DNA of 28,742 nt, taken from a virus. Below, one piece after another: positions 1-7,227 of the stretch (position 1 is its first letter; each line of letters starts with the position of its first letter). A model generated the notes under the pieces. The model saw only the letters and a list, made by a program, of their open reading frames with translations, was not told where the DNA came from and searched no databases. The stretch covers positions 1 through 28,742 of IMG/VR virus record IMGVR_UViG_3300021960_008854; one strand, 5' to 3'. A program made the position numbers and the translations under genes.

Positions 1-163
1 AAGTTTAACCGTAGGTGTAGACAATCCAGGCGGAGGTGTTGACTTCTTCCTAACATTTACACTAGCAGCGCCGGATGCAGCAGTAAGTGCTACAGGTTAT
101 ATTATTACAGGACAAACAACATTTACATCAAACCCACTAGCAATTACAATTAGCGGTTACTAA
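1..163 (+). CDS. C-terminal end of a probable virion structural protein (partial)
   Basis: An open frame enters from the left edge (codons begin at base 2) and ends with TAA at 161-163. The 53 visible residues are rich in Gly, Thr, Ala and Ser, with alternating hydrophobic residues and no charged stretch, which suggests beta-structure typical of phage structural or adhesin proteins. The stop overlaps the ribosome-binding site of the peptidase gene that follows, so the two are probably co-transcribed. No family was recognised; the structural call rests on composition and on the neighbours. Confidence 0.6.
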   Translation, partial: SLTVGVDNPGGGVDFFLTFTLAAPDAAVSATGYIITGQTTFTSNPLAITISGY

Positions 164-172
164 GGAGAAACA

Positions 173-2233
173 ATGTCTGAGAAGTATTACCAATTAGGTA
201 CTCATACTGCCGAACAATTCCATGAGATACATGACTTACTTTGCCAGACTACAAGCGGAGTTGCAAATATTCCAGACAGATTGTGTACCTGCTACGATGA
301 AAAAACTCATTCGCCTACTCGCGGAACTTTTATGCTTACTGACGAAGAAGCTACACAATTAAAAAACGATGCTCGTATTGCGTGGTTAAACATAGACTAT
401 ACATTATATCCAGACAATTATAGACCACCACCCGAAGAATTACAATCAACTAGTGTTCCTACTCTTACTAGACTACAAAGCACAGTAAAAGTGTATAGAG
501 AACACGAAACTTCAGATACACTGCCAGGCACACCTGATGCAACAGATGTGAACAGAGCTCCGTGGAGTCTAATACGTCATGCCCAAAAACTTGATCCTTG
601 GGTAGATCAAGGCCAAGCAGATAATTATGTATTTGAGTCAACTTTGACACAATACGGTGATGGAGCCGATGTTGATGTTATTGTAGCAGACGATGGTGCA
701 GGTTGGATTGGTCATCCTGAATTCCAAAATAACTGCATAGATAGTCCAGATCCTGACGGTTATACAGGCGGTAATGTACTACCAGGAAATGGAACTTGTG
801 ATGTACTAGATTTGGTGTTAGACGCACCTTATTATTTAGATCCAGATTTCTTCGATGCAGATCCGGCCGGTAGACTAGAAACACGTTGGGATGGTACAAC
901 TGTTCCTGTTGAAAGTGTAGCAAGAGCATGGTGGACAGGAACTAATAACCGTAGTAGTGTATTCAATGCAAAATATCCTAGTGCCGGTGCTATACCTTTT
1001 ATTACAAGCTCTTACACACGTAGTAACTGTAACGGTAGTAATACAGCACAAAGCAGCGTAGGCACCCACTGTACGCCCTGTATGGCGCTTACATACGGTA
1101 GAACACAAGGGTGGGCATACAACGCAAACAAATGGGCATTAAACTTGTATGGCACATATGGCAGTGACATTGAATACGGGTTTGATATACAAAAAATATT
1201 CCATCAAACAAAACCTGTAAATCCAAAGTACGGTACAAAAGATCCAACAGTGAGTTCAAACAGTTGGGGATATAGAGCAACCAAAGCAGGCGGCACCAAC
1301 TACTATCATTTTAGAGGTGGGGCGGCTGTATCTTATACTAGTGAACCTGCGTTTATTTCACACATGGGCATAACAGGTGACGGTGGACGTTGGAAAAGCG
1401 AAATGAAAACCAACTCTATTACAACTGCATTAGATGAACTAATTGATAGCGGAGTATTGTTTGTTTGTGCTGCTGGTAACAGTAATCAAAAACAAACCAA
1501 TTACGGACACCAAGATTTTGATAATTATATTTCAACCAGTCCTACTGATTCATTAGAAGACAGCAGTTATTCCGAATTCGGAATAGAAGTTACAGGTACA
1601 ACAAATAGACGTGGATTTCCACAACAAGGCGGTAGAGCTGTTGATCCTGTAACAGGGGAAATTACTTACAAAACAATAAACATAGGTGCATTAGATGACG
1701 ATTATGCAACAGGTAACATAGAAAGAAAAGTAAATTACAGTGATAGAGGCGAAGGCATCGATGCATACTTTGCAGCAGATGGTATATTGGCAGCAAACAG
1801 AGCATACACCAGTGAAGGTATATATCCTGTTGTATATCCTGGATTTACTGCTAACAGCGGCAGTGGTAGTGGCATTCCAGAAGATTGTGCATTTGGCGGA
1901 ACAAGTGCAGCATGTCCTGTAGGTGCTGGATTTATTGCTACACTAGTTGGGCTAAATCGTGCTTGGACATACAGTGATGTAAAAACTTATTTTGCTAATT
2001 TAGATGACCAAGATGCAAGCGTATTTTACTATGGTACAGAATCTACAAGTGCTACAGATAGTAACTGGAATGATTATAACAGTTTGGAAGGCGGGCCAGC
2101 TAAGGTAGGATACCAAGATCCAGCAGCAATAACACAAACTACATTCCCTAAACGTGCTGCAAATATTGGCACTGGTTTAAATTTATCTGGACTTAGTATA
2201 AATCGTGTAAACAGGTTCGATAGAGGTAGATAA
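173..2233 (+). CDS. Subtilisin-like serine peptidase (S8 family), probably virion-associated
   Basis: A 686-aa protein with the subtilase motifs in order. The Asp motif is VADDGAGWIGHPEF around residues 171-184, with D173 the likely catalytic Asp. The His motif is GTHCTPCMALTYG with H299. Then come SSNSWG (361-366), the oxyanion Asn in CAAGNS (N435), and the Ser motif GGTSAACPVGAG with S578. The His motif is atypical, since canonical enzymes have HGTHVAG. About 165 residues precede the catalytic domain and about 90 follow it. No signal peptide or membrane segment is seen, so it probably acts in phage assembly or is carried on the virion. The start follows AAGGAG (162-167). The gene ends at a terminator shared with the convergent nitroreductase gene. 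The peptidase family is secure; its substrate is unknown. Confidence 0.88.
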   Translation: MSEKYYQLGTHTAEQFHEIHDLLCQTTSGVANIPDRLCTCYDEKTHSPTRGTFMLTDEEATQLKNDARIAWLNIDYTLYPDNYRPPPEELQSTSVPTLTRLQSTVKVYREHETSDTLPGTPDATDVNRAPWSLIRHAQKLDPWVDQGQADNYVFESTLTQYGDGADVDVIVADDGAGWIGHPEFQNNCIDSPDPDGYTGGNVLPGNGTCDVLDLVLDAPYYLDPDFFDADPAGRLETRWDGTTVPVESVARAWWTGTNNRSSVFNAKYPSAGAIPFITSSYTRSNCNGSNTAQSSVGTHCTPCMALTYGRTQGWAYNANKWALNLYGTYGSDIEYGFDIQKIFHQTKPVNPKYGTKDPTVSSNSWGYRATKAGGTNYYHFRGGAAVSYTSEPAFISHMGITGDGGRWKSEMKTNSITTALDELIDSGVLFVCAAGNSNQKQTNYGHQDFDNYISTSPTDSLEDSSYSEFGIEVTGTTNRRGFPQQGGRAVDPVTGEITYKTINIGALDDDYATGNIERKVNYSDRGEGIDAYFAADGILAANRAYTSEGIYPVVYPGFTANSGSGSGIPEDCAFGGTSAACPVGAGFIATLVGLNRAWTYSDVKTYFANLDDQDASVFYYGTESTSATDSNWNDYNSLEGGPAKVGYQDPAAITQTTFPKRAANIGTGLNLSGLSINRVNRFDRGR

Positions 2234-2256
2234 AAAGTTACAAAACTGTAACTTTT
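2233..2256. terminator. Bidirectional intrinsic terminator between convergent genes
   Basis: A perfect 10-bp stem (2233-2242 with 2247-2256) closes a 4-nt loop. On the plus strand the stem ends in TTTT followed by ATTTCTTCTTTT; on the minus strand it ends in a run of five T. It contains the last base of the subtilase stop and the whole stop codon of the minus-strand gene. It would stop transcription from both sides and marks the left border of the minus-strand cassette. Confidence 0.8.
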
Positions 2257-2855
2257 ATTTCTTCTTTTGGAATACTAGGAAATTTTATAGAATTATCTGC
2301 ATGGTGAACTTTTCTATTGACACTTGTATTTTTGTGCCCTACACCCATCATAAGAACAATATCATCTGAAGTGCCTAAAATATCTTTGATAGCATTTCCG
2401 TCGAAACAAGCACAGCATCCTGTACTATATCCTAATATATTACTAGTTAAATTTAAAAATCCAGATGCAATGCCTGTTGCCATGTGCAAATCACGTAAGA
2501 CCGTATTTTCTTTGTCTCCATATTTTCCTTGTTTTATTACAATACGATCTGAATTTTCTGTATTGTCAGTAAACACAAAAAGAATATTTGCTAATGTTTG
2601 GCTGTTAGTAACAGTTTTTTTATCATCAATTAGATAAAACCCAGATGTATGTTCATGAATACGTTCTATAATATTTCTATCTGTAATAGCATAAACACTG
2701 TAAAATGCACTGTTTTGTTTACTTGGGCATTGTGTTACAGAATGAATTAGTAATTCTAAATCTTCTTCTGGTATTTCCTTTGACAAATCCCAGTTACGTT
2801 GACAATGTTGTCCTCTAATAATTGCTTTTTTGATATCTGTACGAGTAAGTTCCAT
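2238..2855 (-). CDS. Nitroreductase-like flavoprotein, paralog 1
   Basis: A 205-aa protein of nitroreductase size. The N-terminal QHCQRNWDLS (16-25) fits the FMN-phosphate-binding Arg region, CPSKQN (43-48) matches the family's PS-x-x-N element, and GIASGFLNLTSNILGYSTG (128-146) is the typical core helix. It is followed directly by CCACF (147-151), an unusual Cys cluster. Family members use FMN and NAD(P)H to reduce nitro groups, quinones or C=C/C=N bonds, or to oxidise cyclised peptides. The substrate here is unknown. It is the last gene of the minus-strand block and related to two genes 1.2-3.1 kb upstream. A strong AGGAGG lies 5 nt before the ATG, and a late-type promoter motif lies 17 nt before it. 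Confidence 0.75.
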   Translation of the reverse strand: MELTRTDIKKAIIRGQHCQRNWDLSKEIPEEDLELLIHSVTQCPSKQNSAFYSVYAITDRNIIERIHEHTSGFYLIDDKKTVTNSQTLANILFVFTDNTENSDRIVIKQGKYGDKENTVLRDLHMATGIASGFLNLTSNILGYSTGCCACFDGNAIKDILGTSDDIVLMMGVGHKNTSVNRKVHHADNSIKFPSIPKEEIKVTVL

Positions 2856-2872
2856 TGTACCCTCCTATAATG

Positions 2873-2880
2873 TATTTATT
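2873..2880 (-). promoter_or_regulatory. Candidate T4-type late promoter (AATAAATA)
   Basis: The minus strand reads AATAAATA, matching the NATAAATA late motif of T4-like marine phages. It ends 17 nt before the ATG of the nitroreductase at 2855, the same spacing as before the fibre gene at 26502. The predicted transcript would carry a short leader including AGGAGG. It overlaps the stop codon of the upstream radical SAM gene, so chance is possible. Confidence 0.5.
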
Positions 2881-3991
2881 ATATTTTACGTTTGGGAATC
2901 TTACTATCTGCACTACTAACACAACTTTCTGTCATGCAAGGCATAGGCTTATCAAATAACTTAAATCCTGTTTCAATGTTTCCTAAAGGTACATCATGAC
3001 AACTGTAAGAGCGTTTAATGCTACCATCAGGTTCACGTATAATTATACCCTGATAACCGGCATTACAACTCCAGCCTTTAAATTTATTAAAGTTAAATGC
3101 ATTAAAGCGTTCGGCTTGATCCATGTACCACGGATTGCCGTTTGAATCTCTAAACTCTACTTGAAAATGCCAAGGCACACTTGCATCAGGTTTATGCATT
3201 GCATCAGCAGGTATTTCAAACTTTGGCTTTGGACGTTCACTCCATACACGTTTACTTTCTGTATATGCACGTTGTGGCATGCCATTCCAAAGTCGCTTTA
3301 AGTCTTCTTCTTTGTATCCTTCAACGATTCTCGATGCCGTAGGGTCGGACTGCGGTTTAAGGGTGACGTTGATACCTTGCTCATGAAAGAACAAAGCGTT
3401 TTCCCAATCACGTTCAAACCAGTCCGGAACCATAACCATATTGATCGTAATTTGTACATCATGCTCCTGACACAGTATCAGCTTGTCTGCAAAGTCTTGC
3501 ATTTTTTCTTTAGTATTTAAGTGTTCTGTGTGAAGGCTTGCTGTAATACTTGCTCTATGGAATGGCTTTACACGTTCTACATAGTCCTCAAACCAACTCA
3601 TAGGACGACTACAGTTTGATGTCATATGAACAGAGGTATAATTAGTGTTATCCACATCATCAGCAAGATGCTGTAAAATATCCAAGTATCCTGGATGAAA
3701 AGTAGGCTCGCCCCCAGACAAACTAAAATGAAAAGAATTAAATCCGTTGCCACGTGCCTGCCTTTTTATTTCATCAATTGTTCGTAAACATAATTCTGTT
3801 GGACGGTGGTCTTTTCTGTCGCTACGAGCGTAGGGCCAACAATAGCTGCAACGATAATTGCAAAACCTGCCAAGAAGCCAACTAACAGTAAAAATATCTC
3901 TATAAAGCAGAGTACGTTGTCCGACTTGAACAATGTCATCAAAGGGAATTTTAGTAAAGTCATAATTTGACCATTTTAAATCTTCAGTCAT
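2879..3991 (-). CDS. Radical SAM enzyme with SPASM-like Cys-rich C-terminus
   Basis: A 370-aa protein. C44-x3-C48-x2-C51 (CNYRCSYC) binds the SAM-cleaving 4Fe-4S cluster, and GGEP at 93-96 contacts the SAM amino group. The C-terminus has C309 (SCNAGYQGIII), a PDG turn at 321-323, then C331, C352 and C357. This resembles a SPASM/twitch domain that would hold auxiliary Fe-S clusters. Such enzymes make 5'-deoxyadenosyl radicals and often modify peptides. Closest relatives in the window by layout are the genes at 10602 and 16505. It has its own sigma-70-type promoter and no clear ribosome-binding site, with the ATG 6 nt after the -10 box. It lies between two nitroreductase genes, which suggests a shared pathway. 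Family certain, substrate unknown. Confidence 0.93.
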   Translation of the reverse strand: MTEDLKWSNYDFTKIPFDDIVQVGQRTLLYRDIFTVSWLLGRFCNYRCSYCWPYARSDRKDHRPTELCLRTIDEIKRQARGNGFNSFHFSLSGGEPTFHPGYLDILQHLADDVDNTNYTSVHMTSNCSRPMSWFEDYVERVKPFHRASITASLHTEHLNTKEKMQDFADKLILCQEHDVQITINMVMVPDWFERDWENALFFHEQGINVTLKPQSDPTASRIVEGYKEEDLKRLWNGMPQRAYTESKRVWSERPKPKFEIPADAMHKPDASVPWHFQVEFRDSNGNPWYMDQAERFNAFNFNKFKGWSCNAGYQGIIIREPDGSIKRSYSCHDVPLGNIETGFKLFDKPMPCMTESCVSSADSKIPKRKI

Positions 3992-3997
3992 ACTATT

Positions 3998-4026
3998 ATT
4001 ATATACTTGAAGAAGTACAAAGTCAA
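3998..4026 (-). promoter_or_regulatory. Sigma-70-type promoter giving a predicted leaderless mRNA
   Basis: On the minus strand, TTGACT (4026-4021) and TATAAT (4003-3998) are separated by exactly 17 nt. Only 6 nt separate the -10 box from the ATG at 3991, so transcription should start at or next to the start codon. The layout is identical to the promoter before the gene at 26431. It probably uses host RNA polymerase early in infection. Confidence 0.72.
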
Positions 4027-4045
4027 TGTAAAACTGACTTTATAC
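4015..4045. promoter_or_regulatory. Dyad/stem-loop overlapping the -35 box
   Basis: Inverted arms AAAGTCA (4019-4025) and TGACTTT (4035-4041) flank a 9-nt loop, with three further pairs after one mismatch (4015-4017 with 4043-4045). One arm covers most of the -35 box of the promoter into 3991. There is no good U-tract for minus-strand transcription, so an operator or mRNA hairpin fits better than a terminator. Confidence 0.4.
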
Positions 4046-4052
4046 TATTTTT

Positions 4053-4676
4053 TTATATATACGAAACTTCAATAGTTTCCTTTTTGCGTGTTGGAAAAAC
4101 TAAACCGCTTTTTTCGTGCAATCTACGATTTCTTGTTTCATCTTTAAAACCAATACCTTGCATCATAGCAGGACCGTTTTCTAAACCTAGATAATCTCTA
4201 ATCTCATCTTTTAAGAAACATTGACAGCATCCTGTGTTGTACCCTAATATCGATGCTGTTAGATTTACATAACCACTTGCAATACCTATTGCCGTAGCCC
4301 TGTCTCTCTTAAATACTTCAATATCAGATTCGTCTGCTGTTGCCCATTTTTTAACACCTTTTTGGCTTAAAGAATTTAATGTGAGTTCCTCATATAAAAA
4401 TAAAACATTAGCCAAAACTTGGCTATTAGTTGTAGGCACTAAAATTCCATTTTTATCTGCTGCATGTGTTCCTGGCGAAAGCTCATGAAGTTTTTCAATT
4501 GTTTGTCTGTCTGTAATTACATGCAATTTATAGAATGCAATATTTTGTTTACTTGGACAATTCGTAGCGGCATGTACAAGAATCTCAATATCATCTGCAG
4601 GCACTTCCTGAGATAGATCAAAATTCCTTTGGCAATGTTGGCTTTTAAGAACTGCTTTTTTAATATCTGTATACAA
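4053..4676 (-). CDS. Nitroreductase-like flavoprotein, paralog 2 (TTG start)
   Basis: A 207-aa protein clearly paralogous to the one at 2238. It shares TDIKKAxxxxQHCQRNxDLS at the N-terminus, CPSKQN (40-45), and GIASGYVNLTASILGYNTG (131-149) followed by CCQCF (150-154). The same FMN-dependent reductase or oxidase role is inferred. The only suitable start is TTG at 4676, preceded by AAAGGAGA at good spacing; no ATG occurs upstream of the conserved N-terminus. A late-type motif lies 24 nt upstream, in the gap after the third paralog. The TGCCxCF element is shared only with paralog 1, so these two probably have closer functions. Confidence 0.75.
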   Translation of the reverse strand: MYTDIKKAVLKSQHCQRNFDLSQEVPADDIEILVHAATNCPSKQNIAFYKLHVITDRQTIEKLHELSPGTHAADKNGILVPTTNSQVLANVLFLYEELTLNSLSQKGVKKWATADESDIEVFKRDRATAIGIASGYVNLTASILGYNTGCCQCFLKDEIRDYLGLENGPAMMQGIGFKDETRNRRLHEKSGLVFPTRKKETIEVSYI

Positions 4677-4700
4677 TGTAGTTCTCCTTTCGTTGTATAG

Positions 4701-4708
4701 TATTTATG
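4701..4708 (-). promoter_or_regulatory. Candidate T4-type late promoter (CATAAATA)
   Basis: The minus strand reads CATAAATACTATA, close to the T4 late consensus TATAAATACTATT. It ends 24 nt before the TTG start at 4676, and AAAGGAGA falls inside the predicted leader. A TTGACA sits just upstream, but no -10 box lies at sigma-70 spacing, so the late-promoter reading is preferred. Confidence 0.55.
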
Positions 4709-4710
4709 TG

Positions 4711-5379
4711 TCAAATTACTAATTTACGAGGTATATCTTTAGGAAAAGACGAACTTTTAAATTTTCCATCAGTATGTAATGTGTGGTCATCATATAATGG
4801 ATACCCTACCCCGAGCATTACCTGTAAATGTTTTGGATTTATATTATACGGTTCTAAAAATTCAACAGGAAGGGCACCAAAATCAAAACAACGGCAAAAT
4901 CCTGTACGCATGCCTATTGTATTTGCTGCAATACCAATAGCACTAGCTGCTAGACCAATTTCTAAATTTGTACAACGTATCCAAAATTCATCAGGTGGTG
5001 GATCTCCACGTTCTCTTTTTAATCTGTCTTCTGAAACTCTAGTTTCTGGTTTTATAAAAAAAAGAAAAAGTAAATTGGCATCAGTTTGAGGATTTTGTAT
5101 TCTGCCATTTTCTAGCTCGGCTAATGTGGAGGCAGATAAAAAATGTCTTTCATCGGGACCATTTGTAGCAGAAATAGAAAATTCTTTTATTTTTTTTCTA
5201 TCTTTTACACAAACAATTTCAAAGGAATCTAAATTTTGTTTTGTAGGTGTACTATATCCAACATCTAACAACCAATCAATTATCGAATCATCTACAGTTT
5301 GTGATAAATCAAAATTACGTTGGCAGTGTTGAAAATTTTTTACTGTTTTTAAAAATAATTCCTGTTTATTACTCTGCAT
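4711..5379 (-). CDS. Nitroreductase-like flavoprotein, paralog 3 (diverged)
   Basis: A 222-aa protein, the most diverged of the three. It keeps FQHCQRNFDLS (16-26), TPTKQN (44-49) and IGLAASAIGIAANTIGMRTG (141-160), followed by FCRCF (161-165), where the other two have CCxCF. GVGYP (190-194) matches the family's C-terminal GYP element better than its paralogs do. FMN-dependent redox activity is inferred. An insertion around residues 84-96 and a longer loop at 112-135 account for the extra length. No ribosome-binding site is visible. TATAAATA lies just 5 nt before the ATG, overlapping the upstream stop codon. It is 8 nt downstream of the 2OG oxygenase gene. Confidence 0.72.
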   Translation of the reverse strand: MQSNKQELFLKTVKNFQHCQRNFDLSQTVDDSIIDWLLDVGYSTPTKQNLDSFEIVCVKDRKKIKEFSISATNGPDERHFLSASTLAELENGRIQNPQTDANLLFLFFIKPETRVSEDRLKRERGDPPPDEFWIRCTNLEIGLAASAIGIAANTIGMRTGFCRCFDFGALPVEFLEPYNINPKHLQVMLGVGYPLYDDHTLHTDGKFKSSSFPKDIPRKLVI

Positions 5380-5384
5380 AATAT

Positions 5385-5392
5385 TATTTATA
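5385..5392 (-). promoter_or_regulatory. Possible late promoter motif (TATAAATA) abutting a start codon
   Basis: An exact TATAAATA, the T4 late -10 consensus, followed by ATATT and the ATG at 5379. If active it would give a leaderless transcript. It includes the TAA stop of the preceding gene and is unusually close to the start, so it may be a chance match. Confidence 0.3.
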
Positions 5393-6065
5393 CCAATAGT
5401 TCTTGCAAAGACCCTTCAAAATTGATATGCAATCCTATTTTCCATGGCCCTTTTAATGATCCTGTACAATGCAAATTATTACTGTTAAATAATATTAAAT
5501 TGCCGGGTTTAAAATTATAGGCTGTTCCTGTAAGCCCTTTGAAATATTCTGGCTTATGTTTGCCGTCTGTAAGGTATTTGTAATAAAAATCTTTGTCAAT
5601 ATCTTCATCAGTTTTATCATAAACACGATCATCAGTATAAGGTGTTGCTTGAAGTATTTTATTTCTATCGAAGTTGTACTTTACATCTCTGTCACCATAC
5701 CAAGTTTGTCCAAACCCGTTATCTACCCATTGATCAAAAACTATAAAATGTTGTTCAATAGAATCATCTGGCAAATATATAGGCAGTAAAGCATTTATCA
5801 ATTGGTAAGGTTCTTCAGAATCAACATGAGTTGTATAAAGGTTAGAATGCTTGTAAATGTTACCGCCTTGTCCTTTAATAGTTTTAAAATATTTTGATAA
5901 TATAGGATCTAACACATCCTTTAAATGCGTCCATGGCGAATTTATTTTAATTACATTTGGATTGTTTGGTTTATTGATATGCAAATCTGTATTAGTATCA
6001 AAAAAGTCTTTGATATAGTTGCAAACTTCTAACGGAATGCTGTTTTCAAAACAGGTATGTCTCAT
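5388..6065 (-). CDS. 2-oxoglutarate/Fe(II)-dependent oxygenase-like protein
   Basis: A 225-aa protein from the ATG at 6065. That start is preferred over the ATG two codons upstream (6071), because the GAGG at the end of the preceding gene lies 9 nt before it rather than 3. The iron-binding facial triad is readable as H80-V-D82 (THVDSE) and H199 (NLHCTG). K209 in WKIGLHINF takes the place of the 2OG-binding basic residue, and FKPGNLILFNS (185-195) is the typical strand before the distal His. Such enzymes hydroxylate or desaturate small molecules, peptides or sugars. It overlaps the upstream radical SAM gene by 20 nt, so translation is coupled. A second 2OG-type domain occurs two genes upstream, at 7211. 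Confidence 0.72.
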   Translation of the reverse strand: MRHTCFENSIPLEVCNYIKDFFDTNTDLHINKPNNPNVIKINSPWTHLKDVLDPILSKYFKTIKGQGGNIYKHSNLYTTHVDSEEPYQLINALLPIYLPDDSIEQHFIVFDQWVDNGFGQTWYGDRDVKYNFDRNKILQATPYTDDRVYDKTDEDIDKDFYYKYLTDGKHKPEYFKGLTGTAYNFKPGNLILFNSNNLHCTGSLKGPWKIGLHINFEGSLQELLV

Positions 6066-7227
6066 AACCATTTTCCTCTATATAAGCAACAAGGTCAGGA
6101 TTATAATCTTTTATATTAGTATTATAAAATCCATCTAGTTTTTTGGTCGTATGTAAAAACTCAAACCAATGCTTCTCATTGTACTTACCGCTTTTTACAA
6201 GTGTGTTTATTAGTTTTGATGCAGTTTTATTATCTTTATTTTTATCTAAAACCCAATCTATATAGGATTGCGGAGCATACAATAGCGAAAGATATCTAGG
6301 ATATCTAACAAAATCAACACTCACATGATAGTTGTTTTCTTCGATTAAAAAATTTAGACTATCTGCTAATTTATTTGCTGTTAGCAAACTAACTGCACAA
6401 TGAAAACTTACGTGTATATTTTTAAATATTTTTTCGTATGTTTGTGCATTTTTGTATGTTTGCTCATAGGTACTTCCAAATCTTTGATAATCGTTTACTT
6501 TGTCGTATGCATCTAAACTAACATTGATGAAAAGCATTTCATATTTGTCAAGTTTTTCTATAATTTTTTTACTAGGTATTTTTGTACCATTAGTTGCGAT
6601 TTCTAATTTTATTTTACTAGGATCTGCTCTTTGCTCAATATAATCTAAAAATTTAATAAAATTTGGAGAAACAAACGGCTCGCCCCCTAACAATTTTATA
6701 TAAACTAAATTGGACAAATCTATATTTTTAAATTTATCAAAACTGGGTTGTAATTTTTTATAACGATCAACTTCTTCTAAAAACTCATCTCGTCGTTGTA
6801 ATTTACTACTAAATTTACTATCACACATTTTGCATTGTAAATTACAAATGTTATCTAAACTCATTTCAACGTATCGTACGCAATCAAATTCATTTGTGTA
6901 TTGTTCTTTTAAATACGGAGAAAATCTATAATTTAAAAATTTTCTTAAAGACTTTCTGTCAGTAAGTTCGCTATTTTGTTCTTGTATATAACACTTTGTA
7001 CATTCTTCACGCTTCACTCCATCTAACATATCTTGGCGAAGTTTTTTTAGATAGTCGTTATTCATTTCTTGAATACCATTATTTTTTAAGGCATCTAAAT
7101 TTACGTTTACTGGATCATCTAAAGTCAAGTATCTACAACACGGCTTGAGTGCTTCGTCGGGACGCACACATAGATGAATCCATGGCAACATACAAAATGT
7201 ATCACTTTTATTATAATCTGTCGACAT
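6046..7227 (-). CDS. Radical SAM enzyme, N-terminal Cys/twitch class
   Basis: A 393-aa protein. The N-terminus carries FCMLPWIHL (11-19), a PDE turn (23-25), C30-C31 and CTKC (76-79). The radical SAM motif CNLQCKMC is at 128-135 (C128, C132, C135), and GGEP at 181-184. The CxxPW...PDG...CC block resembles a SPASM-type half-domain placed ahead of the barrel, a layout shared by six other proteins here. The auxiliary cysteines could bind an Fe-S cluster. The protein has no counterpart C-terminal Cys cluster. It sits between the methyltransferase/oxygenase fusion (17-nt overlap) and the 2OG oxygenase (20-nt overlap). Family secure, substrate unknown. Confidence 0.92.
   Translation of the reverse strand: MSTDYNKSDTFCMLPWIHLCVRPDEALKPCCRYLTLDDPVNVNLDALKNNGIQEMNNDYLKKLRQDMLDGVKREECTKCYIQEQNSELTDRKSLRKFLNYRFSPYLKEQYTNEFDCVRYVEMSLDNICNLQCKMCDSKFSSKLQRRDEFLEEVDRYKKLQPSFDKFKNIDLSNLVYIKLLGGEPFVSPNFIKFLDYIEQRADPSKIKLEIATNGTKIPSKKIIEKLDKYEMLFINVSLDAYDKVNDYQRFGSTYEQTYKNAQTYEKIFKNIHVSFHCAVSLLTANKLADSLNFLIEENNYHVSVDFVRYPRYLSLLYAPQSYIDWVLDKNKDNKTASKLINTLVKSGKYNEKHWFEFLHTTKKLDGFYNTNIKDYNPDLVAYIEENGYETYLF

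Noticed and set aside
4694-4714. TTGACA as a sigma-70 -35 box before the second nitroreductase
   Set aside because: The only -10-like hexamer (TATACA) is 9 nt away, far too close; the late-type motif fits better.
4706-5089. 127-aa plus-strand open frame
   Set aside because: It lies entirely antisense to the third nitroreductase, whose motifs are clear; it shows no family features.
6066-6071. ATG two codons upstream in the 2OG oxygenase gene
   Set aside because: It would sit only 3 nt after the GAGG; the ATG at 6065 has normal spacing.
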